Program-made: the position numbers and the translations under genes
NCBI RefSeq assembly: GCF_003337175.1
Contig: NZ_NETH01000017.1
Location: forward strand, 1-38,587
Direction: 5' to 3'
DNA length: 38,587 nucleotides
Origin: Streptococcus gallolyticus
GTDB taxonomy: Bacteria; Bacillota; Bacilli; Lactobacillales; Streptococcaceae
Notes under the pieces: model-generated
Database searches by the model: none
What the model was told of the DNA's origin: nothing
What the model saw: the letters and a program-made list of their open reading frames with translations, nothing else
Part shown: piece by piece, positions 24,507-34,748 of the stretch
Layout: each line of letters opens with the position of its first letter
How positions within the stretch are numbered: the first letter of the stretch is position 1

Positions 24507-25475
24507 TTATTTTGTGGTGCCACCTTCTTCAAACCAGACAGGAAGGACAATTCTGGTCTCTTTTACCTGCTTATCCATGACATCCATTAAAAGACCTACG
24601 GCTGACTGTGCCATCGCTTCTATCGGCTGGGCAATCGTTGATAAAAAATACGCTTGATCTGACGCTGCTTTCAGTCCATCAAAACCAATTATCTGATAAT
24701 CTTTTGGGGCAAATCGTCCCAAAGTTCGACTCACTTTCATCACACTCATAGCCATAAAATCATTCACCGTAAAAATACCATCAATCTCGGGATTTTCAAG
24801 TAAGAAAGCCTCAATCTTTCCTTCCAAATCTTCGATAGGTTCCAACATATCCAGTTTTTTCACCGAGAGACCTGCCTCCTTGAGAGCATCATAAAAGCCT
24901 TCTTTTCGGAAAATCGTTTCATTTTCATAGCGATTGGTACCACCAATGTAGGCAAAATGGCCTGCCCCCTTTTCCAGTAGGATAGTTGCTGCCAATTTTC
25001 CGCCACTGTAATTATCTGCTGTTACATAGGGAATTTTTTCCGAGAAATGCCTATCGATACTGACAAAAGGCAATTTAGATGAGACATATTGATCAATATC
25101 GGAATAGGTAATGCCGATAATCCCATCAACCTTATTTTTTTCTAGCATTTGCAGGTATTCAAACTCCTTCTGGCCATTTTCCTCAGCATTACAGATAAAC
25201 AGTTTATAATGCCGCTTACTGAGTTCTTTTTCAACATGATAGGCGAATTCTGCAAAAAATGGGTGCCAAATCGTCGGGATGATCAAGGCAATCACATTGC
25301 TTTTATTCATTTTTAAGCCACGTGCATACTCATCAGGCTGATATTGTAGGGCTTCAATCGCCGCTTGAACTTTTAGGTAAGTCTCCTCTTTTACCTTAAT
25401 ACCATTGACAACACGAGAAACCGTTCCAAGACCCACTCCCGCTAACTCTGCAACCTCTTTCATCGTCACTTTCAT
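24507..25475 (-). CDS. LacI-family transcriptional regulator of the fructoside operon
   Basis: The 322-aa repressor has the LacI helix-turn-helix at residues 1-26 (MKEVAELAGVGLGTVSRVVNG), the hinge helix region YQPDEYARGLK, and a periplasmic-binding-protein-like effector domain (VIALIIPTIWHPFFAEFAYHVEKE onward). It is transcribed in the same direction just upstream of the binding-protein gene and has its own promoter (25501-25529). The dyads at 24374-24442 are its likely targets. Sucrose or a fructose-containing sugar is the probable effector, by context. Confidence 0.92.
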   Translation of the reverse strand: MKVTMKEVAELAGVGLGTVSRVVNGIKVKEETYLKVQAAIEALQYQPDEYARGLKMNKSNVIALIIPTIWHPFFAEFAYHVEKELSKRHYKLFICNAEENGQKEFEYLQMLEKNKVDGIIGITYSDIDQYVSSKLPFVSIDRHFSEKIPYVTADNYSGGKLAATILLEKGAGHFAYIGGTNRYENETIFRKEGFYDALKEAGLSVKKLDMLEPIEDLEGKIEAFLLENPEIDGIFTVNDFMAMSVMKVSRTLGRFAPKDYQIIGFDGLKAASDQAYFLSTIAQPIEAMAQSAVGLLMDVMDKQVKETRIVLPVWFEEGGTTK

Positions 25476-25500
25476 TTACTTCACAACCTTTCTTTTCTAT

Positions 25501-25529
25501 TTTATACCCAAATTTTCTAGGCAAGTCAA
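25501..25529 (-). promoter_or_regulatory. Promoter of the LacI-family regulator
   Basis: TTGACT (25529-25524), 17-nt spacer, TATAAA (25506-25501), followed by AAAGG about 10 nt before the ATG at 25475. Confidence 0.7.
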
Positions 25530-26469
25530 GTTTTTCATGTGAAAAATAGCTCTAAGCCTTTTCAAAAATCAAAACCGTTTTATCCCAGCCCCATCAAGAA
25601 ATTTTAGGAGGAAGCTTTGAGCTAGGATATCAAATCCAAGCAAAGCTTAATACCAAAAAGGGAGAAACTAGGTGTTCAGCGTGTGAGAAGTGATTTGCAA
25701 ACGTCAAAGCCATTAAGAATGGGGGAAATCGGTAGGTAAGCTTTTAAGGCATTGAAGCCTTTGCCTGGGAATGCTTAGGCTGACCAAGTTGGCTACCGTC
25801 TCTTTGATATTCTCACTAGTAGCCGTAAGCTCTAGTCCCAGATTGTCCTTGTCCCAACGACTGCTTCTTGCAACGAATACCAATAGCAATAAAAAAGCTG
25901 GAACTTTTGTTCCAGACTTTAGTGTATCTTAACTAGACGATAATCTTAGCCGTGACATAGATTTGATAACCAAAAGCTTGATATTTGTCCTCTATGCTGG
26001 GCTTCCTAGAATGATGTTGAACAATCCATCATTGCCTTAGTCACTACAATCATAGCTAAAGGTATCATTACCGTTATCAATCCATCTGTACGGCCTTAAG
26101 ATTTTTAATGTCAAACTGCAGCCTTAGCTTTTCATTTCCTACTGCCTCCTATCGTCATTTGCGACATCACAGTTTCTGCTTCTAACGTATCAGCTAGTAT
26201 GGCTTGATTCATAAAAACGTGTTCAATGCGTGACGTATTGATAATCAGTTGATGTCTTCCTTTTTGAAATTCTAGGAGACCCTTTGATAAAATATCTTGC
26301 AAGGTAAGGCTTGTTAATAACTTGCTTTTGTTCTTTATTTTTTAGGATTCTATTTATCATTTGCCTTTCGTTTGCTTGCTAAAGCTTTAGGCATAGACTA
26401 TCCAACTTGCTATTCTAGACCTCCCACAATTGGCTAAACGCTTTATCTAACAAATGGACAGGAGAACAA
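25530..26469. other. Decayed intergenic region, about 0.9 kb
   Basis: No intact gene. A minus-strand terminator hairpin is at 25891-25915 (CTGGAAC-AAAA-GTTCCAG followed by CTTTTTT). A minus frame is open from 26341 to TGA 26134-26132, reading LTLQDILSKGLLEFQKGRHQ then LIINTSRIEHVF with the ending MTIGGSRK. It has no start codon near its beginning and no family I recognise; it looks like the tail of a lost gene. The rest appears non-coding. Confidence 0.4.
25885..25915 (-). terminator. Intrinsic terminator (minus)
   Basis: A 7-bp stem, CTGGAAC/GTTCCAG, has a 4-nt loop and is followed on minus by CTTTTTTATT. It would terminate the decayed transcription unit at 25920-26460 and isolate it from the LacI gene. 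Confidence 0.6.
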
Positions 26470-28806
26470 TTATCCTAGATTTGCAATGGTGCAGCCGCTG
26501 CCACCTGCGTTTTGTGGGGCGTAACCAAATGATTTGACGTGTTTGTTGCGGCGAAGGTATTTTGTGACACCTTCACGGATAACACCTGTTCCGATACCGT
26601 GAATAATATCGACTTGTGCCATATTATTTAGCAAGGCTTGGTCGATAAAGTCATCCAATTCTTGCATGGCTTCTTCATAGCGTTTACCACGAAGATCAAG
26701 GCGGGCACGTGGACCAGCTGATTTTTTGCTTTTCTTGACCACATTGACTTGTTTTTTCTTCGGTTTATGGGCTTCCTCTTGAACTTTAACAAGGGTAAAT
26801 TCGTCCTCTTTCAGTGTCATTTTAATAAGACCAACTTGTACTTCCCATTTTCCGTTTTTCCCTTGGTTAACCAATGTTCCACGTTGTCCGTAAGCTGTGA
26901 CGACAATGTCATCACCCACGCGCGGTGCGCGCAGTTTTTTAGCTTTCTTGAGGACTTTATTTTTCGACAAATCAACTTCAGGCGTCAATTTTTTCAGCTG
27001 ACTTTTGGCTTCAATCACTTCATGCGGTTTAAGGCTTGCTCGATCATGAAGATTTTTGAGAATTTCTTCACTCTCTGCCATGGCTTTAGCCACAATTTCT
27101 TGCGCTTTGGCGCTAGCTTTTTCAAGTTCTTTGTCCTTGGCATGTGAAAATTCGTTATAAAGTTTCTTGACCGCACGGTTGAATTTGAGATTGTCTTGTT
27201 CCACTTCTTTAATATGGTCAAGTCGTTTACGGCTTTCATGGGTTTGTTCTTCCAAACGCTCGATGATGCGGTTAACATCCGTATCAGAGTCTGTCAAACG
27301 CTCTGCTTCATTGATAATAATCTCTGCTAATCCAAGACGACGAGCAATTTCAAAGGCATTGGAACGCCCTGGTACACCTTGCATAAAATGATAAGTTGGA
27401 CTTAAGGTCTCTGTATCAAATTCCATGCTGGCATTTTCCACAAATTCTGTCTCAATACCGTAAGCTTTCAATTCTGGATAATGTGTCGTTGCCATGGTTT
27501 TAATTTCCATGAGGCGAAGGTGTTCAAGAATAGCAATGGCAAGACTGGCACCTTCTTGTGGGTCAGTCCCTGCTCCCAATTCATCGACCAAGACAAGACT
27601 ATCTTTATCTGCTGCTGCCAAAATCTCAACAATAGTTGTCATATGACTTGAAAATGTTGACAAACTTTGTTCGATAGATTGCTCATCGCCAATATCTGCA
27701 AAAATCTCATTAAATACGGCGACCTTACTCCCCTTGTCAGCCAAGATTGGCAAACCTGATTGTGCCATAAGCTGCGCTAAGCCCAATGTTTTCAACATGA
27801 CTGTCTTACCACCAGTATTTGGGCCTGTAATGACAATAACGGTCAATTCGTTAAGAAAATGAAGGTCATTGGCGACTGGATTGGTCAAAAGCGGGTGGCG
27901 AGCTTGTAAGAGTTGCACGGTTTTATCTGCTGATAATTGTGGCACGATTGCCTTGTTTTCCTGCATGAAGAGGAACTTAGCACGAACAAAATCCAAATGC
28001 CCTAAAACCCAGGCATTGTTACGAATAATATTAGTATGTGGGCGAAGCATATGTGACAATTCACGTAAAATACGTGCCATTTCGTGACGCTCATCTGCTC
28101 GCAATTGCGTGATTTCTTCATTAAGTTGCACTACTGCGCGCGGTTCAATGTAAACCGTACTTCCTGATGCCGAAATATCATGCACAACCCCTGAAATATG
28201 GTTGCGGTAGCTATTTTTCACAGGCAAAACCGCACGACCATTACGACTAGCAATCAAAGTCTCTGTCAAATGTTCAGCTTGTTTTTTCAAAATATCCTGC
28301 AAAATTTGACGAACTCTACCTTCGTCATGATTGATTTGGCGACGAATACGGTCCAATTCTGAACTTGCAAAATTTTCAATGAAACCACCGTCATTAATCG
28401 CTTGTAAGCTACCTTGCAGACTTGGCAACAATTCAATCTTCTCAAAAAGAGTATTTAATGCAGACAAGTCTACATTTTCCAAATCATGATAAAAATGCTT
28501 GATTTCAGCTGAGACTTGCAAAACTTTCTTGATGTCGATAATTTCTGAGATATTAACGTCAGCATCCAATTCCAAGCGACGCATACTTTCAGAAATGTCA
28601 CGCAAACTACCCATTCCAAAAGAATGGTGTTCAATGAAAATCTGTTCCATGTCCGACATTTCATCAAAGGAACGTGAAATGCGGTCAGGCTCAGTCATTG
28701 GCTCAAGTTTACGTAACTCGTCTTGGCCTTGCTCAGTCTGTAAATAGCCAGCAAAAAGTTGCTTGACTTTATCAAATTCTAACTGTTCTAAAATTCTGTT
28801 GTTCAT
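26470..28806 (-). CDS. mutS2: MutS2 (Smr-domain MutS paralogue)
   Basis: The 778-aa protein has the MutS2 layout: an N-terminal core ([23 protein letters not shown]), the clamp and [18 protein letters not shown] region, the MutS ATPase with Walker [17 protein letters not shown] (about 325-340) and Walker [18 protein letters not shown], a coiled-coil middle, a KOW-like linker, and the C-terminal Smr domain [18 protein letters not shown] with [12 protein letters not shown]. In Gram-positives MutS2 acts on recombination intermediates and collided ribosomes rather than mismatches. The TATAAT -10 is 6 nt before ATG, so the mRNA is predicted to be leaderless. Confidence 0.96.
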   Translation of the reverse strand: MNNRILEQLEFDKVKQLFAGYLQTEQGQDELRKLEPMTEPDRISRSFDEMSDMEQIFIEHHSFGMGSLRDISESMRRLELDADVNISEIIDIKKVLQVSAEIKHFYHDLENVDLSALNTLFEKIELLPSLQGSLQAINDGGFIENFASSELDRIRRQINHDEGRVRQILQDILKKQAEHLTETLIASRNGRAVLPVKNSYRNHISGVVHDISASGSTVYIEPRAVVQLNEEITQLRADERHEMARILRELSHMLRPHTNIIRNNAWVLGHLDFVRAKFLFMQENKAIVPQLSADKTVQLLQARHPLLTNPVANDLHFLNELTVIVITGPNTGGKTVMLKTLGLAQLMAQSGLPILADKGSKVAVFNEIFADIGDEQSIEQSLSTFSSHMTTIVEILAAADKDSLVLVDELGAGTDPQEGASLAIAILEHLRLMEIKTMATTHYPELKAYGIETEFVENASMEFDTETLSPTYHFMQGVPGRSNAFEIARRLGLAEIIINEAERLTDSDTDVNRIIERLEEQTHESRKRLDHIKEVEQDNLKFNRAVKKLYNEFSHAKDKELEKASAKAQEIVAKAMAESEEILKNLHDRASLKPHEVIEAKSQLKKLTPEVDLSKNKVLKKAKKLRAPRVGDDIVVTAYGQRGTLVNQGKNGKWEVQVGLIKMTLKEDEFTLVKVQEEAHKPKKKQVNVVKKSKKSAGPRARLDLRGKRYEEAMQELDDFIDQALLNNMAQVDIIHGIGTGVIREGVTKYLRRNKHVKSFGYAPQNAGGSGCTIANLG

Positions 28807-28812
28807 ATCTTT

Positions 28813-28821
28813 ATTATACCA
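28813..28821 (-). promoter_or_regulatory. Extended -10 directly before mutS2
   Basis: TGG-TATAAT (28821-28813) ends 6 nt before ATG 28806. The start site would fall on the ATG. There is no ribosome site in the 6 nt (aaagat). Confidence 0.6.
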
Positions 28822-28880
28822 AAAACCTAACTTTTCTCGTGCTTCCTAGGTACGCTGATGCTTTTATTATATATTGAACA

Positions 28881-28905
28881 AGTCTGAGGTGATTTACCCC
28901 AGACT
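28881..28905 (-). terminator. Hairpin between cvpA and mutS2
   Basis: The 10-bp stem AGTCTGGGGT / ACCTCAGACT (one G-T pair) has a 5-nt loop. The T tail on minus is short, so termination may be partial and let some zapA-cvpA transcripts continue into mutS2. Confidence 0.55.
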
Positions 28906-28911
28906 CCTTTA

Positions 28912-29463
28912 TTATCCTAGAATTGCTGTTACCCATAACGCTTTTATCATATTCGATAAAGGTGGCAAATCATTGACAATCACGCGCACAAGAAAGCTGC
29001 CTGATAGACTATTTTGCACCGTCGTCATAGGAACAGTCGCTAATATTGTCAATACAAGATTGAAAAATATCAGTGTGACTAAAATCGCTAAAACACCACT
29101 GACACAATTCATTTTAACATTATCAAAGTGATTGATTGGCGCCAAGTGCACCAAAATACCGATGAAACGAAAAAGCAAATAAACCACCACATAAATGGCT
29201 GTAAAAGCTACTCCTGCATAATAAACTTGGTCTAAATCAAAAATATTAACGTCCGTGAAAAAATTCACCGTTGCTCCCTGACTAGCATTAGAATAGGGAA
29301 TCCACAGCGTTATTTTTTCAGCTAATGTTTGATAAAACTGGCTAGCAATCACAAGTGAGACAATACTTGCTATAAAATAGTAGGTTTGCAAAATAATCCC
29401 ACGTGAATAACCGATATAAAAATGCCAGATTAAAATCAATACAAGAAGAATTGATAACATCAT
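28912..29463 (-). CDS. CvpA-family membrane protein
   Basis: The 183-aa product has four transmembrane helices (about residues 3-20, 26-44, 80-100 and 110-135), an SRGIILQTYYF segment after helix 1 and a hydrophobic C-terminal stretch. This matches the CvpA/colicin V production family, present in most Firmicutes; its biochemical role is unknown. The start overlaps the zapA stop by one nt (TAATG), so it is translationally coupled to zapA and lies upstream of mutS2, an arrangement common in streptococci. Confidence 0.85.
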   Translation of the reverse strand: MMLSILLVLILIWHFYIGYSRGIILQTYYFIASIVSLVIASQFYQTLAEKITLWIPYSNASQGATVNFFTDVNIFDLDQVYYAGVAFTAIYVVVYLLFRFIGILVHLAPINHFDNVKMNCVSGVLAILVTLIFFNLVLTILATVPMTTVQNSLSGSFLVRVIVNDLPPLSNMIKALWVTAILG

Positions 29464-29771
29464 TAATCCTCATCGGAATCAGACTTGCTGGCTTTCTCCT
29501 TAATATCTACAATCGCTTCAGAACGAAGAGCCGTCAATTCTTTTTCCATCTTTTCAACTTCAATTTCACGACTAAGCTGAGTAGAAAGCGAATTGATGGC
29601 CATCAAAATGGCAATCGTTTCATTATCAGCTTGCGGTAATTTTTCCTTGATAGTATGATATTTTTCTTTAGCTACACGCTCAACCTCTTCCATGAAGAGA
29701 TTATCCTTATCCGTTGTCAATGTGAGTGGTTTGTCACCAAAGACGAATTTATAACGATTTTTACTTTTCAT
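29463..29771 (-). CDS. zapA: Cell division protein ZapA
   Basis: The 102-aa cytoplasmic protein binds and bundles FtsZ at the division ring. It has the N-terminal beta strand region NRYKFVFGDKPLTLTTDKD, an alpha-helical core with VERVAKEKYHTIKEKL, and a C-terminal coiled coil (LSREIEVEKMEKELTALRSEA) that ends in an acidic tail. The ribosome site is AGAGGTG. The promoter has TATAAT (29794-29789) with a weak -35 TTTACG at 17 nt. Divergent from rnhC. Confidence 0.85.
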   Translation of the reverse strand: MKSKNRYKFVFGDKPLTLTTDKDNLFMEEVERVAKEKYHTIKEKLPQADNETIAILMAINSLSTQLSREIEVEKMEKELTALRSEAIVDIKEKASKSDSDED

Positions 29772-29877
29772 ATAGTCACCTCTTTGATATTATACCTTAA
29801 AATAAGCATTTCGTAAAATGTAAGCACGGAAAAATCTCACTTTCTGCCAGCTGTTTTGCCCTCTTAGAGCGTTTTTA

Positions 29878-29886
29878 TGATAAAAT
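29878..29886 (+). promoter_or_regulatory. Extended -10 directly before rnhC
   Basis: TGA-TAAAAT (29878-29886) ends 6 nt before ATG 29893, the same arrangement as mutY and mutS2. Confidence 0.5.
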
Positions 29887-29892
29887 AAAATT

Positions 29893-30795
29893 ATGAATAC
29901 CATTGTTATGAAAATGGGTAAAGATGATTTGCAAAATCTGATAAAGGCACTGACTAGCCAGCAAGTCAACAATAACAATCCCTATGTCACTTTTGTGGCA
30001 AAAGTAAAGGGGGTTACGGTTCTTGTTTACACATCTGGCAAAGTCGTCTTTCAGGGCGCAAATGCGGAAACTATCGCTGAACAATTTAGCTATCAATCAG
30101 CTAGTCAGTCAACAAGTGACACCGTTAGTGGTCAGAATATGCCCCTTATCGGCTCAGATGAGGTGGGTAATGGGTCTTATTTTGGTGGACTGGCTGTTGT
30201 TGCTAGCTTTGTGACCCCTGATGACCATGCCCTGCTTAAAAAGCTTGGAGTAGATGATTCCAAGAACTTAACAGATAGCAAAATCCGTCAAATCGCCCCA
30301 ATCTTAGAAAACAATATCAAGCATAAAGCTCTGCTATTGTCCCCACAAAAATACAACCAAGTCGTCGGTAAAGGAAAAATGCACAACGCCGTCTCTGTCA
30401 AGGTAGCTCTTCACAATCAATCGATTTATCTACTTCTAAAAGACGGTGTCAAGCCTGAAAAAATTGTTATCGATGCTTTTACCAGTCGGCAAAATTATCA
30501 AAAATACCTTAAAAATGAAGCCAATCAATTTGCTAATCCGCTGACACTCGAAGAAAAAGCCGAAGGAAAATATCTGGCAGTTGCCGTCAGCTCAATCATC
30601 GCTCGCAACCTTTTCTTAGAAAATCTCGACAAACTTAGCCAAGAGGTGCAATACAAACTTCCAAGCGGTGCTGGTAGCCAGTCAGATAAAGTCGCGAGTC
30701 AAATTTTAGCAGCCTATGGCATGTCTGGCTTAGAACATACTGCCAAGCTTCATTTTGCAAATACCCAAAAAGCGCAAGCATTATTAAAAAAATAA
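29893..30795 (+). CDS. rnhC: Ribonuclease HIII
   Basis: The 300-aa enzyme cuts RNA in RNA-DNA hybrids. An N-terminal substrate-binding domain (about 1-85) is followed by the type 2 RNase H catalytic domain: [19 protein letters not shown] (acidic pair at about 94-95), [30 protein letters not shown] with the third acidic residue, and [20 protein letters not shown]. The [11 protein letters not shown] motif and N-terminal domain mark RNase HIII rather than HII. There is no leader between -10 and ATG. lepB follows 16 nt later. Confidence 0.95.
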   Translation: MNTIVMKMGKDDLQNLIKALTSQQVNNNNPYVTFVAKVKGVTVLVYTSGKVVFQGANAETIAEQFSYQSASQSTSDTVSGQNMPLIGSDEVGNGSYFGGLAVVASFVTPDDHALLKKLGVDDSKNLTDSKIRQIAPILENNIKHKALLLSPQKYNQVVGKGKMHNAVSVKVALHNQSIYLLLKDGVKPEKIVIDAFTSRQNYQKYLKNEANQFANPLTLEEKAEGKYLAVAVSSIIARNLFLENLDKLSQEVQYKLPSGAGSQSDKVASQILAAYGMSGLEHTAKLHFANTQKAQALLKK

Positions 30796-30811
30796 AAGTA
30801 GAGGAAGATTT

Positions 30812-31405
30812 ATGAAACACTTTATTAAAGAATGGGGACCACTAATCCTTTTCTTTCTTATTCTTATACTTAGTCGTGCCTTTATTTGGCAACCTGTAAA
30901 AGTTGACGGTCATTCAATGGATCCAACGTTAGCTGACGGTGAGCGTCTTATTGTCCTATCAACCACATCTATTGACCGTTTTGACATCGTTGTTGCTAAA
31001 GAAACCGAGGACGGCGAGACAAAAGAAATCGTTAAACGTGTGATTGGTATGCCAGGCGATACCATTACTTATAAAAACGATGTCCTCTACGTTAATGGCA
31101 AAGAAGTTGATGAGGACTACTTAGACGAATATAAAAAAGCCTTTGAGGACGACCAACTGCAAGATACTTATTCCTACAATACCTTATTCCAAGAGTTAGC
31201 TGAAAGCTCAGAGGCTTTCACAACTGATAGTGATGGCAATACCGAGTTTACAGTTACAGTTCCAAAAGGACAATATTATCTCCTCGGAGACGACCGTATC
31301 GTTTCAAAAGATAGTCGTGAAGTGGGGACTTTCTCTAAATCAGACATCGTCGGTGAAGTCAAATTCCGCTTCTGGCCACTCTCAAAAATCGGCTTTATTA
31401 ATTAA
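30812..31405 (+). CDS. lepB: Signal peptidase I
   Basis: The 197-aa membrane-anchored serine protease removes signal peptides. An N-terminal anchor (about residues 7-27) precedes VDGHSMDPTLADGERL with the catalytic Ser (about 39). The catalytic Lys lies in KEIVKRVIGMPGDTI (about 76), and box E reads LLGDDRIVSKDSREVG. Box E usually reads GDNR; the Asp here is a minor change. It is translated from AGAGGAAG about 7 nt before ATG, co-transcribed with rnhC, and followed by a terminator at 31411-31440. Confidence 0.95.
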   Translation: MKHFIKEWGPLILFFLILILSRAFIWQPVKVDGHSMDPTLADGERLIVLSTTSIDRFDIVVAKETEDGETKEIVKRVIGMPGDTITYKNDVLYVNGKEVDEDYLDEYKKAFEDDQLQDTYSYNTLFQELAESSEAFTTDSDGNTEFTVTVPKGQYYLLGDDRIVSKDSREVGTFSKSDIVGEVKFRFWPLSKIGFIN

Positions 31406-31410
31406 TAAAT

Positions 31411-31440
31411 AAGTCTGGACTCTTTGTTCCAGACTTTTCT
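31411..31440 (+). terminator. Intrinsic terminator after lepB
   Basis: AAGTCTGGA / TCCAGACTT stem with an 8-nt loop, followed by TTCT and more T. Confidence 0.8.
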
Positions 31441-31461
31441 TCACCTCCACCGATTAAAAGT

Positions 31462-31489
31462 TTGTTTATCTGATTAGCAATGATATAAT
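31462..31489 (+). promoter_or_regulatory. recD2 promoter
   Basis: TTGTTT, 16-nt spacer, and extended -10 TGA-TATAAT (31481-31489). ATG follows 33 nt later with TAAGGA as ribosome site. Confidence 0.6.
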
Positions 31490-31522
31490 AAAACCATTAT
31501 AGTAATCAAGTAAGGACACGTT

Positions 31523-34000
31523 ATGGAATACTTCTTTTCTGGCACAATTGACCGTATTATTTTTGAAAATGCCAGTAATTTCTTTAAAATTTTATTACTC
31601 GAAATTGAGGATACTGATTCAGACTTTGATGATGTTGAAATCATTGTTACTGGAACAATTGCTGATATTATCGAGGGAGAAAATTATACATTTTGGGGTG
31701 AATTAACGCAACACCCAAAATATGGCGAACAGCTCAAAGTCACACGTTACGAGCGCAGCAAACCAACATCTTCTGGCCTGATCAAGTATCTTTCAAGCGA
31801 TCGTTTTAAAGGCATTGGTAAAAAAACTGCTGAAAAAATTGTGCAGCTTTACGGCGACAATACCATTGATAAAATCCTAGAAGACCCTCGTAAATTAGAC
31901 AGTATTTCTGGGCTGTCAAAAGAAAATAAAACCAATTTTTTAAGGAAGCTTAAACTTAATTATGGCACAGAACTCATTTTAGCTAAATTAGCAGAGTATG
32001 GCTTGACTAATCGTGTTGCCTTTGAAATTTTTAATCAATACAAAGAAGATAGCCTAGATATGATTCAAGAAAATCCCTATCAATTGGTTGAAGATATTCA
32101 AGGGATCGGCTTTAAAATCGCTGACCAACTGGCGGAACAATTAGGAATCAAAGCAGATGCGCCTCAGCGGTTTCGTGCCGCTCTCGTACACACTCTTTTT
32201 GAAACTTCTATTGAGCAAGGAGACACTTACGTCGAAGCGCGTGATTTGCTTAAAAATGCCATTACCACCCTTGAAGAAGCTAGGCAAGTTGAGTTAGAGC
32301 CTGAAGCCGTTGCCAAAGAATTATCAACGCTGATTGCTGAAGATAAGGTGCAAAATGTCGGTACCAAAATTTTTGACAATACTCTTTTCTATGCTGAATC
32401 AGGTATCAAAAAACACCTGACACGTATCCTTGATACGCCACTCGACCAAAACTTTTCAGATGATGACTTGCAAGAAGAAATCGCTGACGTTGAGGAAGCT
32501 TTCGGCATTTCTTACGACGATGTGCAAAAAAATGCGATCAAAGAAGCCCTCAACAATAAGGTCTTCATTTTGACAGGTGGGCCTGGGACAGGAAAAACGA
32601 CTGTTATCAACGGTTTGATTGCTGCTTACGCCGACCTTCATCACATTGACCTTGATAAAACAGATATTCCCATTATCTTAGCAGCGCCAACAGGACGTGC
32701 TGCCCGCCGTATGAATGAATTAACAGGCTTAGCGAGTGCGACTATCCACCGCCATTTAGGCTTAAATGGTGATAATGGCTACCAAGCTATCGATGACTAT
32801 CTCGACTGTGACTTGATTATCATTGATGAGTTTTCAATGGTTGATACTTGGCTTGCCAATCAACTCTTTAGTTCTATTTCGTCCAATACTCAAGTCATCA
32901 TCGTTGGAGATAGTGACCAATTGCCGTCTGTCGGTCCTGGGCAAGTATTAGCTGATTTATTAAAAATTGAAGCTCTTCCTAAGCTAGCATTGACGAAAAT
33001 CTTTAGACAGTCAGAAGATTCCACTATTGTGACACTTGCTAATCAGATGAGACTTGGAACATTACCAGCTGACTTCACACATAGAAAAGCTGACCGTTCT
33101 TATTTTGAAGCCAGTGCACAATATATCCCAGAAATGATTCCTAAAATTGTCAGCTCTGCTGTTAAGAGTGGCATTGACCCGCAAGAAATACAAATTCTTG
33201 CCCCAATGTATCGTGGTGCAGCTGGGATTAATCGGCTGAATACCATTATTCAGGATTTACTTAACCCGCTTAAAGAGCAACTCTCGTTTGCCTTTGGTGA
33301 GATGAATTTCCGTAAGGGTGACAAAGTTCTCCACCTCATCAACGATGCTGAACTCAATGTTTTCAATGGTGATATCGGCTATATTACAGACCTTCTTCCT
33401 GCTAAATATACCGAATCCAAACAAGACGAGCTTTACATGTCTTTTGACGGCACCGAAGTTATCTACCCTCGTAATGAATGGCATAAAATCACCCTTGCTT
33501 ACGCCATGTCAATCCACAAATCACAAGGGAGCGAATTCCAGGTTGTCATTTTGCCGATCACTCGCCAAAGTCATAGGCTCTTACAGCGCAATCTCATTTA
33601 CACAGCTATCACCCGCTCTAAGAGCAAGTTAGTGATGTTAGGGGAAATTGCCGCCTTTGATTACGCCATCAAAAACGAAGGCGCTAAGCGCAACACCTAT
33701 CTTGTTCAACGCTTTACAAGCTCCGCTCAAGAAGAAAGTAGTGATTCACAAACTGAAATTTCTCAACAAACATCACCTAAAACAGATAATGAAGCTGAGA
33801 AAATCACCTCTCCAACTTCTCCCCAAACAAATATCTCTAAAGAAGAAAACATTCAACTGACACTAGATATTGCCGAAAATAAGCAAACACAAACAGAGCA
33901 AGAACCAAAAATCTATCGCTTGACAGAAGAAAACTTGGCATTTATCAACCCAATGATTGGTATTACCCAAACCGACATTGAACAATTTTTTAAGAGCTAA
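31523..34000 (+). CDS. recD2: RecD2 helicase (RecD/TraA type)
   Basis: The 825-aa 5'-3' DNA helicase has an N-terminal OB-like domain, helix-hairpin-helix motifs (RFKGIGKKTAEKIVQLYG, about 94-111; GLSKENKTNFL; DIQGIGFKIADQLAEQLG, about 190), and the ATPase core: Walker A LTGGPGTGKTTVING (about 350), IIDEFSMVDTWL and VGDSDQLPSVGPGQ. The C-terminal helicase part ends with YAMSIHKSQGSEFQVV and YTAITRSKSKLVMLG. A flexible Gln/Ser/Thr-rich tail of about 90 residues follows, ending in a short conserved segment (MIGITQTDIEQFF). It acts without RecBC in repair and fork processing. It stands alone, with its own promoter and terminator. Confidence 0.96.
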   Translation: MEYFFSGTIDRIIFENASNFFKILLLEIEDTDSDFDDVEIIVTGTIADIIEGENYTFWGELTQHPKYGEQLKVTRYERSKPTSSGLIKYLSSDRFKGIGKKTAEKIVQLYGDNTIDKILEDPRKLDSISGLSKENKTNFLRKLKLNYGTELILAKLAEYGLTNRVAFEIFNQYKEDSLDMIQENPYQLVEDIQGIGFKIADQLAEQLGIKADAPQRFRAALVHTLFETSIEQGDTYVEARDLLKNAITTLEEARQVELEPEAVAKELSTLIAEDKVQNVGTKIFDNTLFYAESGIKKHLTRILDTPLDQNFSDDDLQEEIADVEEAFGISYDDVQKNAIKEALNNKVFILTGGPGTGKTTVINGLIAAYADLHHIDLDKTDIPIILAAPTGRAARRMNELTGLASATIHRHLGLNGDNGYQAIDDYLDCDLIIIDEFSMVDTWLANQLFSSISSNTQVIIVGDSDQLPSVGPGQVLADLLKIEALPKLALTKIFRQSEDSTIVTLANQMRLGTLPADFTHRKADRSYFEASAQYIPEMIPKIVSSAVKSGIDPQEIQILAPMYRGAAGINRLNTIIQDLLNPLKEQLSFAFGEMNFRKGDKVLHLINDAELNVFNGDIGYITDLLPAKYTESKQDELYMSFDGTEVIYPRNEWHKITLAYAMSIHKSQGSEFQVVILPITRQSHRLLQRNLIYTAITRSKSKLVMLGEIAAFDYAIKNEGAKRNTYLVQRFTSSAQEESSDSQTEISQQTSPKTDNEAEKITSPTSPQTNISKEENIQLTLDIAENKQTQTEQEPKIYRLTEENLAFINPMIGITQTDIEQFFKS

Positions 34001-34006
34001 CAGCCA

Positions 34007-34038
34007 CCCCATGATGCTCAAAATCATGGGGTTATTTA
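34007..34038 (+). terminator. Intrinsic terminator after recD2
   Basis: CCCCATGAT / ATCATGGGG stem with a 7-nt loop, followed by TTATTTAT. Confidence 0.75.
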
Positions 34039-34142
34039 TAGTTCAGAATTTGGTACAAGTGTTTCAAAACTGCTACACTTAAAATAGTTTGATTCTAAAA
34101 ACAACAACGTTTATCAAAATACTAAATATTGATAAAAAGCTA

Positions 34143-34170
34143 TTTACAGAGAGAAATTTTATGTTATAAT
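34143..34170 (+). promoter_or_regulatory. Promoter of the 34224 gene
   Basis: TTTACA (34143-34148), 16-nt spacer, TGT-TATAAT (34162-34170). The start site falls at about 34177, so translation must start at ATG 34224 and not at the upstream in-frame codon. Confidence 0.7.
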
Positions 34171-34223
34171 AATTGTATTATCACATTAATATAACCATTT
34201 ATTTATGTTTTAGGAGGTTTAAG

Positions 34224-34727
34224 ATGGTTTCTTATGAAAAAATTCGTCAATCATTGCGTTCTTGGACGCTCTTTATTGCCTGGATAAATGCTCTGGCAGT
34301 CCTCGGTAAAGTCTTTGCTATTATTAGCTATGTCATGTTGGCTAACAACCTTAATACCTTTAAAGAGGTTTATGATGCAGAAACTTACCAAACCATTGCG
34401 GCTACTACAAATATTTGGAATCTCATTATCATTATTGTGGCTTTGATTGCAAATATTGCCATTGCCTTCTTAGCGTTCAAAAATTTATCTAAAATCAAAG
34501 AAGATGCTCCAAGTTTGACACCTTACCGCCTTGGTTTGATTTACACAGTTGTCTATAATGTAGCGGGCATTATTCTTGCAGTCGTTTTAGGTAGCACATT
34601 ATCAGTTACAACTTTCCTTCTCCCAGTTATTTTCCTAGCTCTTTATGGCTATGTCTATGCAAAAGCAGGGCAATTGTTAGATAAAGACGAAGAGGAAAAT
34701 GACGAGGCTGTTACTGAAGCTGAATAA
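34224..34727 (+). CDS. Small membrane protein of unknown function
   Basis: The 167-aa protein is preceded by AGGAGG 6 nt before ATG. It has four hydrophobic helices (about residues 13-38, 64-84, 105-125 and 128-146), a soluble loop around residue 45-55 (TFKEVYDAETYQTIAAT), and an acidic C-terminal tail (LLDKDEEENDEAVTEAE). I recognise no family. It stands alone between two terminators, with a clear promoter. Confidence 0.8.
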   Translation: MVSYEKIRQSLRSWTLFIAWINALAVLGKVFAIISYVMLANNLNTFKEVYDAETYQTIAATTNIWNLIIIIVALIANIAIAFLAFKNLSKIKEDAPSLTPYRLGLIYTVVYNVAGIILAVVLGSTLSVTTFLLPVIFLALYGYVYAKAGQLLDKDEEENDEAVTEAE

Positions 34728-34748
34728 ATATTATAATCTATAAAAATC

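Noticed and set aside
27015..27278. Second frame inside mutS2
   Set aside because: It is a shadow frame of a conserved gene, without its own ribosome site.
34173..34223. Upstream start of the small membrane protein
   Set aside because: The predicted transcription start at about 34177 and AGGAGG before ATG 34224 exclude it.
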